Shown piece after piece: positions 12,259-22,604 of a DNA stretch of 64,000 nt (the first letter of the stretch is position 1; every line of letters starts with the position of its first letter). This stretch comes from Drosophila pseudoobscura (Eukaryota; Arthropoda; Insecta; Diptera; Drosophilidae), in the NCBI RefSeq assembly GCF_009870125.1, contig NC_046681.1, forward strand, positions 18,365,001 to 18,429,000, written 5' to 3'. Under the pieces are notes generated by a model. The model was not told the DNA's origin. It searched no databases and saw only the letters and a program-made list of their open reading frames with translations. The translations under genes were made by a program, and so were the position numbers.

Positions 12259-12938
12259 AAAGCTCAATCAATAGACAATTTTCAATTTGTGTCCGTGTGT
12301 GTGCCCCCCGCCCCCTTCCTGTACCCCACCCTTCCCGTTCCGTGTGGCGGTAGCATTGATTGGCGGTTGTTTAGGGTCAACCCCCGCCCCTCGTGCCCCT
12401 CGTGCCCCCCGCTGCTCCTGTGGTTATTGTTGCTTTCGCTGTTGTAAGCCAATTGATTTGTTGGTCTCTTTGCTGCTGCTGTCGCCACTCCATTCAGGTG
12501 GCGGGGGTGGCAGGGGGAGGGGGCACCACTGGGAGTCCACCGGAAATGCCACGCAATTTGTTTGTTCGCACTCAAGCCGCAAATATTGTGTGGAAATTAA
12601 CTTGTTAGGCTACTGGGCGGTGGACGGAGGGCAGGGGAGGGGGATACAGGGGCGTACAGGAGGACAGGGGAGGGGGATGGGGGCGTAAAGGAGGGCAGGG
12701 GAGGCGGATAGGGGCGTACAGGAGTGTAGGAGTGTGGGCGTGGTAATTGACATTCGATTTATAATCGAAGAGTACTAGAAATGGAACTCCCTGTCTTCCC
12801 CCCTTAGTCCTTAGTCGCAGATACAGATACAGATGCACAGCTAGAGAAGATACTTTTGTTTAGAGTATTTTTCAAACGATCCCAGTAGCCCCTGAGTCGC
12901 CTTGATTCCCCGCACTCCCCATTTCTCAGTGAAATATC

Positions 12939-12972
12939 TCAGTCTATACACGGGTTCCGACTCGAACGGAAC
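12939..12972 (+). promoter_or_regulatory. Candidate core promoter of gene A (Inr with near-DPE)
   Basis: TCAGTC at 12939-12944 is a perfect Drosophila initiator, with A+1 at 12941. At +28 to +32 (12968-12972) the sequence is GGAAC, four of five matches to the DPE consensus RGWYV. No TATA box is seen at -30. If used, the leader would be 114 nt. A second initiator-like TCAGTG lies at 12925-12930 without a DPE. Confidence 0.35.
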
Positions 12973-13054
12973 AAAATTCGTACAAAATTCGTAATTTTTG
13001 AAATAAATCGAAAAATACTAATCGTAAGCCAAAGAAGGAAGGAAGGAAGGAAGG

Positions 13055-14146
13055 ATGGAAGAAGACAGGGAAGAAGACAGGGACACAATGTCGGACGTTT
13101 CTACGTCAGTCGATCCACCGGAGGTGGACGATCGGGAGGAGGAGGAGGCCAGATGGGTTGAACGGCACCTCCAGCAGTTCTCCAGCGAAACGCAGGTGCA
13201 AGTGCCACCAAGTGCAAGTGCAACAGAGGGACAAGAGGGCCCAGATCCACCAGACGCTGATGCAGAGGAAGGGCCACAGGCAGAGGCACAGGCAGGGCCA
13301 GCGGCAGTGGCAGTGGCTGTGGCAGAGGCAGCCGAATTGAACGTCGATTGGGTTAATGTGCGGCTAAACGAACTGCTCGAAGCGGCAACTGTCGCACACC
13401 CGAACTCCGATTGGCTCCTCGAACAGTGGCTGCAAGTGCTCCAGGCGGCAATGGACGCCCACAACGCAGCTCCCGTCGGCGGGGAAGGAGAAGCAGAGGC
13501 TGGGGCTGGGGACCCCGTTTGGGTCCATGAACGGATAAACCAAATTCTCCAAGGGGCAATGAACTCCACCAACGCAGTCCGGGAGGCCAGGGCCGGGCGC
13601 CAGCCACCGCCTCCTCGCCGCCAGCCACCCCGTCGACGCTCTGGTGAACGCCGCCGCGGCTCTCCCCACCGGCTGGTGGTGGGACGCGCGACTGGTGCTC
13701 GTGGCGGGAGACCCGACGTCGAGGAGGAGACCTCAGACTGGGAGCTTGACTGGATAAACCAGGCGCTCGAGGAGGCCAACCAGCTGGACCGAACTCTCCG
13801 AGCATACGAGGCAGCCAGGGACGGCAGGGCCCCTCGCCGCCATCCCCATCTCCGTCGCCGTCGTCCCCGTCCCGGTCCCCGTCCCCGTCCCGGTCCCCAT
13901 CCCCCTCGAAGGTCCTGCCGACGCCGTCCGGGTTCTGGCGTCGGTTACCGCCGCCCCGTCCGCTACTTTGGGCATCCCCGCATGATTCTGGGGCGAGTGA
14001 TGGCTCCTCGGATGGTGCTTAGACGACGTGGATTGCGACCCCTCAACGGCAACAACAACGACGGCAACGACAACGGAGAGGAAGATGCGGCGGATGCAGT
14101 GCGGAATGCTGGCTATGGCTACCGCATTCGCAGATTCCATCGATAG
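13055..14146 (+). CDS. Gene A: unrecognised acidic-to-basic protein with Trp-anchored helical repeats
   Basis: Intronless frame of 363 codons. I do not recognise a family. Residues 1-95 are very acidic and Ala/Glu/Pro-rich. Residues about 33-245 hold five copies of a short amphipathic motif, W-[VIL]-x(3-4)-[LIW]-x-x-[LFIA], with Trp at 34, 99, 120, 156 and 233 (for example DWVNVRLNELLEAA and VWVHERINQILQGAM). Residues 180-330 are strongly basic, with a PRPGPRPRPGPHPP tract (271-284) and many Arg clusters; 331-348 is Asn/Asp-rich. The charge split and Arg/Pro-rich tail suggest nucleic-acid or chromatin binding, but this is inference. The ATG at 13088 (codon 12) has a better fly context (CACAATG) and may be the true start, giving 352 residues. 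AATAAA lies 61 nt after the stop. No signal peptide or membrane segment. Confidence 0.7.
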   Translation: MEEDREEDRDTMSDVSTSVDPPEVDDREEEEARWVERHLQQFSSETQVQVPPSASATEGQEGPDPPDADAEEGPQAEAQAGPAAVAVAVAEAAELNVDWVNVRLNELLEAATVAHPNSDWLLEQWLQVLQAAMDAHNAAPVGGEGEAEAGAGDPVWVHERINQILQGAMNSTNAVREARAGRQPPPPRRQPPRRRSGERRRGSPHRLVVGRATGARGGRPDVEEETSDWELDWINQALEEANQLDRTLRAYEAARDGRAPRRHPHLRRRRPRPGPRPRPGPHPPRRSCRRRPGSGVGYRRPVRYFGHPRMILGRVMAPRMVLRRRGLRPLNGNNNDGNDNGEEDAADAVRNAGYGYRIRRFHR

Positions 14147-14206
14147 CCTCGCGACGAGATTCCACGATGCCACGATTCCTCGATTCCCCGACCTCCCGAT
14201 TCCATG

Positions 14207-14212
14207 AATAAA
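14207..14212 (+). terminator. Poly(A) signal of gene A
   Basis: Canonical AATAAA 61 nt downstream of the TAG stop (14144-14146), implying a 3' UTR of roughly 80 nt. It supports gene A as a real transcription unit. Confidence 0.65.
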
Positions 14213-14229
14213 CAAAAAGAGTACTTCCA

Positions 14230-15840
14230 GGGACCGCAGGGCACTGCTGCACTTCCGTATTGCATTTCCTATGCTGCCGCACCGAGGGGCATGCAATCCT
14301 CGCGCATCGAATGGTGTCCGCATCCAGGGCTTTGCGGTTTTCCCATTTACTGTTCAAGTGGGCGCAAAATCAGAGCTCAGGGAGGTGGAGGGGGAAGAGG
14401 GGGAGGGGCAATGCCAACGACTTCATTTGCAACATCAATCCCGACCTCATCATCAAGTTGTCTGCTGTGGCACAGTGGCACCCGCATTACGGCAACAGCA
14501 GGGACTGCGTTTAATAAGGCGTGTGGCAGCCATCCAGAAGAGGCAGGCTCTAGTGCTAGAGCATTGAATGGGGCATGTCCTGGGGCAGGGGACGGGTGGC
14601 AATGTGGCGGTGTGGCAGGGGGGCTGTGGGGGGCTCCGTATAATTAGCTTTAATGGCCTAATGCGCGCGCTGGCCATTCCCGTGGCTGAGTCCTGGTCCT
14701 GGCTTTGCCTCTCCTTTGAAAGGAAGAGGAACGAGACGAGTCCTTTGACAGAGCGATTCCCGATTCTCGTTTAGGCGAGAGCGGAGCCCACCTTCTATAT
14801 GCCTGCCACTCGAGTATTAATGAAAGACCTGCCCTGCCTTGCCCCAGTGCCCGCCTCTGCCGCACTTTAAAGCAATTTTCCAGCCAAACAAATTTGCAGG
14901 AAGCAAAGAGTTGCAGCGGAGCGTACGAGCGACTATTTATCTGCCCCCAATTGCTGCACGCCCCTGCTGTACTCCTCCATTCACACGTAGCAGGTCCTGT
15001 GGGATGGCCCATCCTGCCGCCGCTGCTGCCGCTGCTCCACAGAAACTTCTTGCCTCATAACTTCACATTGAAGAAGATGCATATGCAACACGTTCGTGCC
15101 ATTCACTGGGGCTCCTGCTGCCGCTGTGCCACAGAAAGAAGAACTGCCGGCCTCCTGCTGCTGCTGCTACCTCCTGCTGTCTGCCGGTGTCTTGGAAGCG
15201 AGAATCGAGGAGGACACAAGCAGCAGGATGTTTTCCCACCTTAAGGCAGCAGGAAAATACTCCCCCTTTGGATACTCCCTTCTGTGCCTTCTACAGGGTA
15301 TTCCCTGCTTCGACGCTTGCCCTATTCAACTCCGAAATCTAGAAGATATACGACGAGGCGGGAATGCTGCAACTTTTTCTTAGTGCGGCATGAAATGAAT
15401 GCTTTTTGGGGGTCTGTTGGGGGGCTTCCTGAAGGCAGGAAGAAGAAGAGCGATGCGGATGAGCAAAGAAATGCTGATGGCTGATGGCGGATACGGTTAA
15501 GGGTTGAGCTGAAAGTTAATTGAAAAGTATTGTTTGCTGTTTTATGCCACACTGTTGGCACTTGCCACACACACACACACACACAGAGAGAGAGAGGGAG
15601 ACAATGAAAGCGGAGGCAGATGCTGCCATTTTCCATTTGCGATTCATATTCCACTTACCTTTTACTTTGCCTCTTGGAGCGGCGGCGGATGGGAGGAAAA
15701 AAGCGCAAATTGCTTGTTGGAGAAAGCCATACAAAAACGCAGCATTTATTGTGTTTGGGGTTTGCCCCATCCCCCCTCAGCCACGAGGGATGCGGGCTTA
15801 CAGGGTATGCTTATATATTCTACACTCTATACTCTAAAGG
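14230..15840. other. Intergenic region between gene A and the glucuronyltransferase
   Basis: No convincing gene. It contains CTGCTG-rich stretches (about 15110-15190), a CA/GA dinucleotide tract (15567-15598) and a 22-bp sequence at 15291-15312 that is also found exactly at 3377-3398. Confidence 0.6.
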
Positions 15841-15844
15841 TGTA

Positions 15845-15850
15845 TTTATT
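15845..15850 (-). terminator. Candidate poly(A) signal of the glucuronyltransferase gene
   Basis: TTTATT on the + strand is AATAAA on the minus strand. It lies 522 nt downstream of the stop codon at 16372-16374, and the implied 3' UTR contains the GA-rich tract at about 16047-16180. Confidence 0.4.
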
Positions 15851-16046
15851 TATGACATAGATCCGACTCTTGGAGTAGACCCCAGGGCCTCCTCCGCACG
15901 ATGTATGAATGATTCGATCGGATGACAGGGAGAAGAACGAACTCTTCTTCTTTGATATGTGTGGCAGATCTTTTTCGTGGGGGATACAACCTACGAGAAG
16001 CCACTAACTAAAGCGCTAATACATGCACTAGCATGCGACTAACTTA

Positions 16047-16180
16047 AGAGAGAAACGAGAGAGAGAGAGGAGGACAATCCTGCCTGTCTTTCATTCTTAT
16101 TTGATTATCACTTGAGAAAGGGAGAGAGAGAGAGCACACACACACAGACGAGAGAGAGAGAGACAGAGAGAGAGAGAGAG
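16047..16180 (+). repeat. (GA)n-rich tract in the presumed 3' UTR
   Basis: Several GA dinucleotide blocks with interspersed CA. In the minus-strand transcript it would be a CU-rich tract. GAGAG is also the GAGA-factor core, but the position downstream of the gene makes a promoter role unlikely. Confidence 0.7.
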
Positions 16181-16371
16181 TATCTACAACACTAATTAAC
16201 AATCGGGGAAGGGGGAGGAAGATCTCGAGAGAGAGATCCTTGGAGGAGCATCAGCACCGGCAGCATCTCCTTCATTCGAGCTGCATTCATCTTCTGTGAA
16301 TCGTTTGCCTCTGAATAATGAGTACCATTCAAACGTGAACGTGGGATGCTGTGGGGTGGTGGAGGGGATCC

Positions 16372-19300
16372 TCAGCTCAGGATCGTCGCGTGATCCGAGG
16401 CCTTGCCATTCTTGCTGATCAGCGCCTTGGGACCTGCAGGAGGGGAGGGAAGTGCATCAGTAAAAGCTCCAAAGCAGGGGGGGGCGTACACGTACCCTCC
16501 GTGTCCGAGGCACTGGCCACGCCCATGATCTTCAGCGAACGAAAGAGCGCCCCCAGATTGGAGCGCCCGTCCAGATACTCGCTCTCCAGCCGCACCACCG
16601 CGGCCTTCTTGCTCTTCGTTTGCGTGTGCCACACCAGGATCTGCGAGCAGTTCTTGCCACGCGGCTCGATCAGGTCGAGCCGCAGGCCGATGCTCCGCAG
16701 GAAGCGGTCCTCCTCGAAGCCCGGCTTGTACGGCATATTGACGTTCGGGAACTGGGCCATGTACTCGAGATTCACCGCGAAGCCGGCCATGTCCACGGGC
16801 CAGCGTCTGCCCGCGAGCCACGAGTCCAGGAAGGCCACCACCTTGCCCTGAAAGGGAGGTAAGAGGATTAGAGATCATCCCCATAGATCGTCGCACAAGG
16901 ACAAGACGCACCTTCCGCACCACCGGACCGCTGACGCCGTAGTCCGCGATGAATCCCACGGGGAACATGGACACCCGCTGCGTCTGCCGGATCTCGGAGA
17001 AGAGCCCCAGGTCGTAGGTGTTGTCATCGTCCCCGAAGTAGAGGACGCCGTCCGTGAGGTTCCGCTGCCGCAGCCACTGCAGGGCGGCCCTCCGATTGGC
17101 CACGCCCCGCGGGGCAGGCTTCACCTTGCGGAAATTGCTGGGCATCGGACTCGCCAGATGGGTGTAGGGGATGCCTGGAGAGGGAGGATTAGACTGATGC
17201 ACTCCTCTGCACAGAAGGACAGATGCAATTACCGAATCTCTTGAGCATCCCATCCATGAACGTGTTGCATCCCTCCTGATCGTTGGCCACCAGCCAGTGC
17301 AGGCGCGGCACGTGCAGCAGGGTGTGGGCGAGGCGCGTCAGCTCCGGGATCTGCTCCCGCCGCGGATACGTGGGCGTCACGAAGTAAATGATGGGCAGGT
17401 GGCCGTACTGGGCCACCGGCTTGTCCTGCACGTACAGCCGCTGATCCAGGTGGCCCTCGCTGCAGAGATGCAGCGACTCGTTGAGGGCCCGCGAGAGGAT
17501 GCCATCTGTGGGAGCAGAAAGCAGAGAGCAGAGAGCGGGGGAATGTATCAGTATTTGTAATTATTCAACTATTTGCTGAGGGGTGAGCACCTCCATTGAC
17601 CCCCACGATCCCTCGTGTGGCATCACGTAAGCATTCCCAGTCCCCGCCCCGGGGGGGAGGAGATGGAATCCCAGTAACGGGCTAATTATACGCCATGGAA
17701 TAATGGAGTTGTTATCCAGAGATCTTCCAATGCGTGAGGCGTCTCCACCCACCCTCCCCCACGGTGTAGACCGGAAAACAAGTGCAAGTGTAATTGCAAC
17801 TGCGGTTCCCGTTAATGGAATTCGAGAGCGGAATGGAATACTCCCCAAATAACGATAAAACGATATGCAACACATAATTCTCCGGATAACAAAAGGGAGA
17901 ACCCTCTCCCCCTCCCGCTCGTATTCCCAGCCCCAGGGCGAATGCACTAATAAGTTATTAAATATTGACGCCACGAAAATAGAGACCCACCCAAGGGGGG
18001 GGTTGGGGGTTGGGGGGAGAGCACGCGAATGATGATTATTCCAGGTGGAATCGAACAATGGACACATTCGGCCCCTCCGGCCGGCCGGCCGCTCGTTTGT
18101 TTGTTTGTTTGCCGATATCACAGGGTCTGCGTCTGCCATCATCATCATCAGAGTCGTAAAAACTGTTTATGGTGGGGCTGTCCCCCCCGCCCCGTCACAT
18201 GTGCGTATGTTTGCCCCCCGTCCCCCTCTGCGGCGGCTGATAAACCAAACACTTAACAATGAGAATGGAAGTACCAGCAATCCGTAGATATGTACGGAGG
18301 GAGGCACCTCCACGCACGTACCCCATTTTAATGATGAATTGGTGCCATTGGGGAGTACGAATACGAATACGCCTGTGAATACGATTATGAATACGAACGT
18401 AAATAAGAGTCAAGTGCATAGAAGCCCCAGACGGCAGACCCGGAGTCTCGATGGGGCAATCGGGGGATTGATTAGGAGACTCATTCTGAATTCCCCAAGC
18501 ATATGACCGCAAGCATATGATTGATTCGTGATTGGTGACTGGCGGCTTGGGACCCTCCCTGCGGGACTTTTTTCTAGATTCAATAACGAAAGGCTGGAGA
18601 TACTACGATCCAAGGCCCAGAAGTAGAGCCATATCTGTCCCCAGAGCTCCTTGAAAAAGCAGAGTCTACGCAGCGATACGAAATCTTGTACCCAGACATC
18701 GGGGCACCATTTGGAAGATCTATGAGTCATAGCTGGAGACGGAACATTCGATAGCTGAATGTTTCTTCGGGGCCTGTGGCGAGTTCATTCATGAATGCGT
18801 CTCCTTAATCTCTCGATTCATGAATGTGATTCATGGCATTCATGGCATTCACTGGAGAGGCGGAAATTTACAAATTGTTAACATTTGCTTAGACATTTTG
18901 ATGGCAATTTGAGTTGCACTGTTGTGTGTTTCCGAAAATATACACACACGAAGAGAGTGGGGGAGGGAGAGTGGGAGGGGGAGGGGCATCGTCTCGACAC
19001 GCGCAATTGAAAGAAATTGAAATTGAAATCGACTCGACTCGAGGCGGAACGAAACAAACAGATGATCCCCACAATAAGAGCACAGATTATGGGGGCAACA
19101 AGTGGTAACACCTCCCACCTCCCCCCGCCCCCCTCTTGAGTACTTTTGTTCTGTTTGTTGTTGCTTTCTCATGGAAATTAAAGCGAATCCGAACTCTGGA
19201 CTCGTTTGAGGCGCTTCTACTCGAAAGGCGGCGCCGACTGGGGGAAAGGGGGGATGGGAAAAGTGCAATTAAAGAAGGGGTGTGCCATTCAGAACTCAAC

Positions 19301-21002
19301 AAAACTGATTAAAACTGAGTCGCAGTCGCAGTCGCAGTCGCAGTCGGAGTCGCATTCGTGTGGTATGCCATTCAGATATGGGATTTTGTGTCTACACGAT
19401 TACGAATCCGAAAAGCCCATGTGTCATGGGTGGGGCGAGCTGTGTAACGAACGGGGGACGAAGGGGGCCTCCTTAATTGAAGCTTTCTTTCGCCAAGGAA
19501 ATCAATCGATATGGTGTCTCCCCGCACCCCCCCAAAATGGACATTGGGGCATGCAAGCGTAGCTACCATTCCCGGAACAGCGAAGAAAGCCCCTGCGAAA
19601 TAGGGTAATAAATTACGGATAGCCGACAGAAGGCCAGCAAGGAGGGGGATATCAGAAGAAGGGAATACCCTACCCGAAAGATTGGGAATCCCAAGCGATC
19701 TGCAAAGACTTGGCCCCCACATGAATTCGTGGCTATGCCATCCATAGATCCATAGCTGTCTGTCGCATTCCTCTCCCCCTAGTCGATGTACCCCGTCGTG
19801 CCATTCGGGGAGGGCCGTGTGAAGTGGAAAGCCCCAGTTAGATGGAACAGTTGACCTTGTCCACGGCGCGGCTTTCGCGGCGTGCAATAAAAATACACGG
19901 AGGCCAAAGAAGGCACACAAAAGGGGGGAGGGGTGTGGTGCTGCCAGTCAATGGAGTGTATGAGACGCTGCAAGACAATGCTATTAAATTAGACCAATTA
20001 CCGCGAAAGGGTGGAAAGGGGGGGGGGGGGGGGATGAATAATACAACAAACAGCAGCATGAAACTGAAACCAGAAACTGACAGCCGAAGCGACAGAAACA
20101 GCAAACAGAAAACAGCGAAGCGAAGTGGATCGACCAGCCACACGCGATAATAACCGCGGCCCATAACTCATCGAAGCGGCGAAAAACGCGCGGGGGGTGG
20201 TAAAGTAGTGGCCCCTTTTCGGACCCAAACCCATATGCCCCGGCCTCGTGTAGGGTATCAGGGTGTCGGTCAGTTTCATTCGTTTCGTTGGCCCAAAGCC
20301 AAAACAAAAACGGAAAACCCGAAAGTGAAAGTGGGGTCTCTTTCTCTCTCGTAAATCACTTTCCAGTCCATCGTGGGTTGGTAGGGGAGGAGAGGGGAGG
20401 GGAGGGGAGGGACAGGTGCAACGTGCAACATCTAGAGTGTGGAATAGGGAAGGGAAGGGCTGAGGAGAAGGAAGGACTCACTCACATGATCTATATGGAT
20501 TGCGAATACTTGAATCTTTTCGGTTTTTGGATGCGAACTTGGGGAGGTCTTGACCATCGAAGGCGGGAATTGTCTGACGTTGCCTGGCCAACTCCCGGAA
20601 GCGGGACAGGCCGAGGGATTGGGAGTGCTTACCCAGGTGGATTCCCTCATCGGAGTCATCGGTGGCGCCGCCGCCGCCGCCGCCCAGTCCCAGGGCGAGT
20701 CGCGTGTCCGTGTTGAGGGTGAAGTAGCAGAGGGCGATGAGGAAGATAAGGGCCCCCCCAAAGAGGCCTGCTGTCCGCAGGCAGCGGCGCCTGCTCCCGA
20801 CGACGCCACTGGAGCCGCGAAGGAGGGCCATGGGGGGTGGCAGGGAATGGGTTGCCAGAAACGGTATACGGGGTGCGGCCCCCTTGGGGCGCCGCTGCTG
20901 TCGCTGGCGGTGCTGCTGTTGATGCCTCTCGATGTCCTCCTCCTCGTCGTCGTCGGACGATGTCAGTGGCTGGTCGAGTGCCGCGTAATAGGCACTTGGC
21001 AT
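16372..21002 (-). CDS. GlcAT-S: GlcAT-S-type galactosyl beta-1,3-glucuronosyltransferase
   Basis: Golgi type II enzyme of the B3GAT family (GT43), which adds glucuronic acid from UDP-GlcA to terminal galactose on glycans. Five exons with consistent phase: 21002-20633, 17505-17233, 17174-16912, 16847-16496, 16433-16372, giving 439 residues. The tail (1-77, acidic then basic) precedes one membrane segment (about 78-95); the stem is short and Gly-rich (105-112). The catalytic domain starts with PIIYFVTPTYPRREQ (162-175) and carries the donor/Mn motif DDDNTYD (263-269), the acidic pair in GFEEDRF (345-351), which includes the expected catalytic base, and VWHTQTK (374-380) with the conserved His. 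The exon 1-2 intron is about 3.1 kb and the others 58-65 nt. The final exon is only 20 codons plus stop. The gene symbol follows from family and the gcm/Trx-2 neighbourhood; GlcAT-P is the alternative. Confidence 0.85.
19318..19346 (+). repeat. (AGTCGC)n microsatellite
   Basis: About five hexanucleotide units within the glucuronyltransferase intron. Confidence 0.85.
20018..20033 (+). repeat. Poly(G) run, 16 nt
   Basis: The last of the seven long + strand G runs; none of this length follows to the right. Confidence 0.9.
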
Positions 21003-22260
21003 TATGCGGCTCGGGGCACGGTTCTCCGCGGATGGGGCTCAGATTCAGGTGCGGTTTCAGGCGTCAGCTGCTGCAGATCTGGGGCTGGCAGTGGCGTTGT
21101 TGCTGCTGCATCCCCGGACCCCACGACGACGCAGACGACGACTGTGATGCAGAGGGCGACAGAGGTGGCAGCGCGGGGCTGCGTTTGCCATTTGTGGGGT
21201 GGAGGGGAGGACCAGAAGCCGTCCTCCTCCCTCTCTCCGCTCCTCTCCTCTCTCCTCCCTTCTGTTATACAATTCCGAGAACAGAACGAAAGACCCGAAA
21301 ATTATGCAAATTCCAAGCACATTTGGCGGCCGCTCTGCTTTGCTCTGCTGTGCTCTCTTTTCCTGTTCTTTTCAGTTATTGTTATTTCTGTTTCTTCTTC
21401 TGGGTTTCTGTGTTTTTGTGGCTGTCACACACGCGGGGGCACAGGGCGGCAGCGGTGGGTCTATAAAAAACCAAATCAAAATATTCGCCAGAGCCACAGA
21501 ATCGACGAACGAACACGCGAAGACGCCGCCGCTAGCTTTGACAAAAAATCTGAATAATCGGAATAAACTTTTGCACCGCCTGCTGCCTCGCTCGCTCGCT
21601 CTCTCTCCCGTGTTGCTTTTGTTGTTTTGCTCTCTCGCTCTCTCTACCCTTTGTTGTTCGAATGCTTTCTAGGTGCATGCGAGCGCAGGGTATAACGAGG
21701 TTAGGTTCGGGCAAGTGCCGCTAGGGGTCCATAAAAGTGGTTCATTGGATGCTAGCAATGTATGTCCCTTACCTGTGGAACACCTTTGCATAGGTTTACC
21801 TTACCTAACCTTATAAAGCTTGTACCTTGGCTCTCTTTTCAACCACCGCCACAGCTGGCCCAGGGTTGTATTGAATAGTAGCAGACACTATTTTGGGTTC
21901 GGATCTTGGCTAAATTTCAAATTGGAAATCCAAGGGTAAAGCGGGAAAGTATTTTTCAAAAGCGAAAGGAAAGGAACCCTAAATCTTGCGATTGAAATGT
22001 GTTCCCTTTAAACGGTAGCAACAGCTGTCTAGCCAGAGAAACCCGAAACACTCGTAGACGCCATGACCAATCCGTACACATTGTATCTTATCTAATCTAC
22101 ACATTTAATCGCTGCAATTGTCTGGATGATTACGAGGCTCTTTGGGCCTTTTACTGATATTTGACTTGGCTACCATTTCGCAATATTCTGTATTTCTTTC
22201 CCCGAATCCCACGGAACCACTGAATGAAAGCGAATGATTTACAAACGGATAGAACGGGTG
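21003..22260. other. 5' flank of the glucuronyltransferase and 3' flank of Trx-2
   Basis: The first 600 bp probably hold the leader and promoter of the minus-strand glucuronyltransferase. A cluster of CTCGCT/CTCTCT at about 21588-21655 reads as GAGA-factor-type GAGAG/GAGCG on that strand. Further right (21690-22200) is unique-looking, AT-richer DNA with no gene; CCGCTAGGGG at 21719-21728 resembles part of a CTCF site. Confidence 0.45.
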
Positions 22261-22266
22261 TTACAT

Positions 22267-22272
22267 TTATTT
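22267..22272 (-). terminator. Trx-2: Candidate poly(A) signal of Trx-2
   Basis: AATAAA on the minus strand, 333 nt after the Trx-2 stop. The intervening presumed 3' UTR contains a (GT)13 tract at 22334-22359. Confidence 0.4.
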
Positions 22273-22328
22273 CTTATAAAGTTTTTACGCTTGCGGGCTG
22301 TGGGGCGGTACAAATGTGTTTACAATTC

Positions 22329-22333
<5 letters not shown>

Positions 22334-22359
<26 letters not shown>
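22334..22359 (+). repeat. (GT)n microsatellite in the presumed Trx-2 3' UTR
   Basis: About 13 uninterrupted dinucleotide units. Read on the Trx-2 strand it is (CA)n. Confidence 0.9.
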
Positions 22360-22604
22360 TCTTTGATTGTTAATTAAGCAAATGTTTAAACGATTAAAAG
22401 CCACTAGTATCTCACTGTTTTGATTGCTGCACTCTTTCGGTAGCTGCACTGCAGCTCCCTTTGAGGGGGGGAAATCGATTGGCGGACAAACAAACAACAC
22501 TCCTTGATCCTGATCGCTCCCGATCCTCCCTGCACTTATGGAATAATTAACTAAATGTTTTATGTAGAACTCGTAGCGGTGTGGCGGTCCATTCCGGATC
22601 CATC

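Larger units (their letters stand above)
435..12900. other. Long gene-free region, repeat- and G-run-rich
   Basis: About 12.5 kb with no frame that looks like protein: every long frame is built from microsatellites, poly(G), CTGCTG or GTGGCA-type repeats and most lack an ATG. It contains one decayed transposon-like segment (about 1090-1490), many simple repeats and most of the long poly(G) runs of the window. It may be intergenic regulatory DNA or part of a large intron of a gene to the left. Confidence 0.6.
17506..20632 (-). other. GlcAT-S: Large intron 1 of the glucuronyltransferase gene
   Basis: 3.1-kb intron between the membrane-anchor exon and the catalytic exons, splicing GTAAGC to a CTGCTCCCACAG acceptor. 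It holds a (GTCGCA)n repeat (19318-19346), a 16-nt poly(G) run (20018-20033) and GAGGG repeats (about 20388-20411). Two open frames inside (18410-18730 and 19372-19920, both minus) were judged to be chance. Confidence 0.7.

Noticed and set aside
13018-13779. 253-codon antisense frame opposite gene A
   Set aside because: Ser/Ala-rich complement of the acidic gene A frame. The internal Trp-motif periodicity and poly(A) signal belong to the + strand.
18410-18730. 106-codon ATG frame in the same intron
   Set aside because: Trp/Leu-rich composition without motif, no poly(A) signal; probably chance.
19372-19920. 182-codon minus-strand frame in the glucuronyltransferase intron
   Set aside because: It has no ATG at its start (GTG), no recognisable domain and no splice or poly(A) support.
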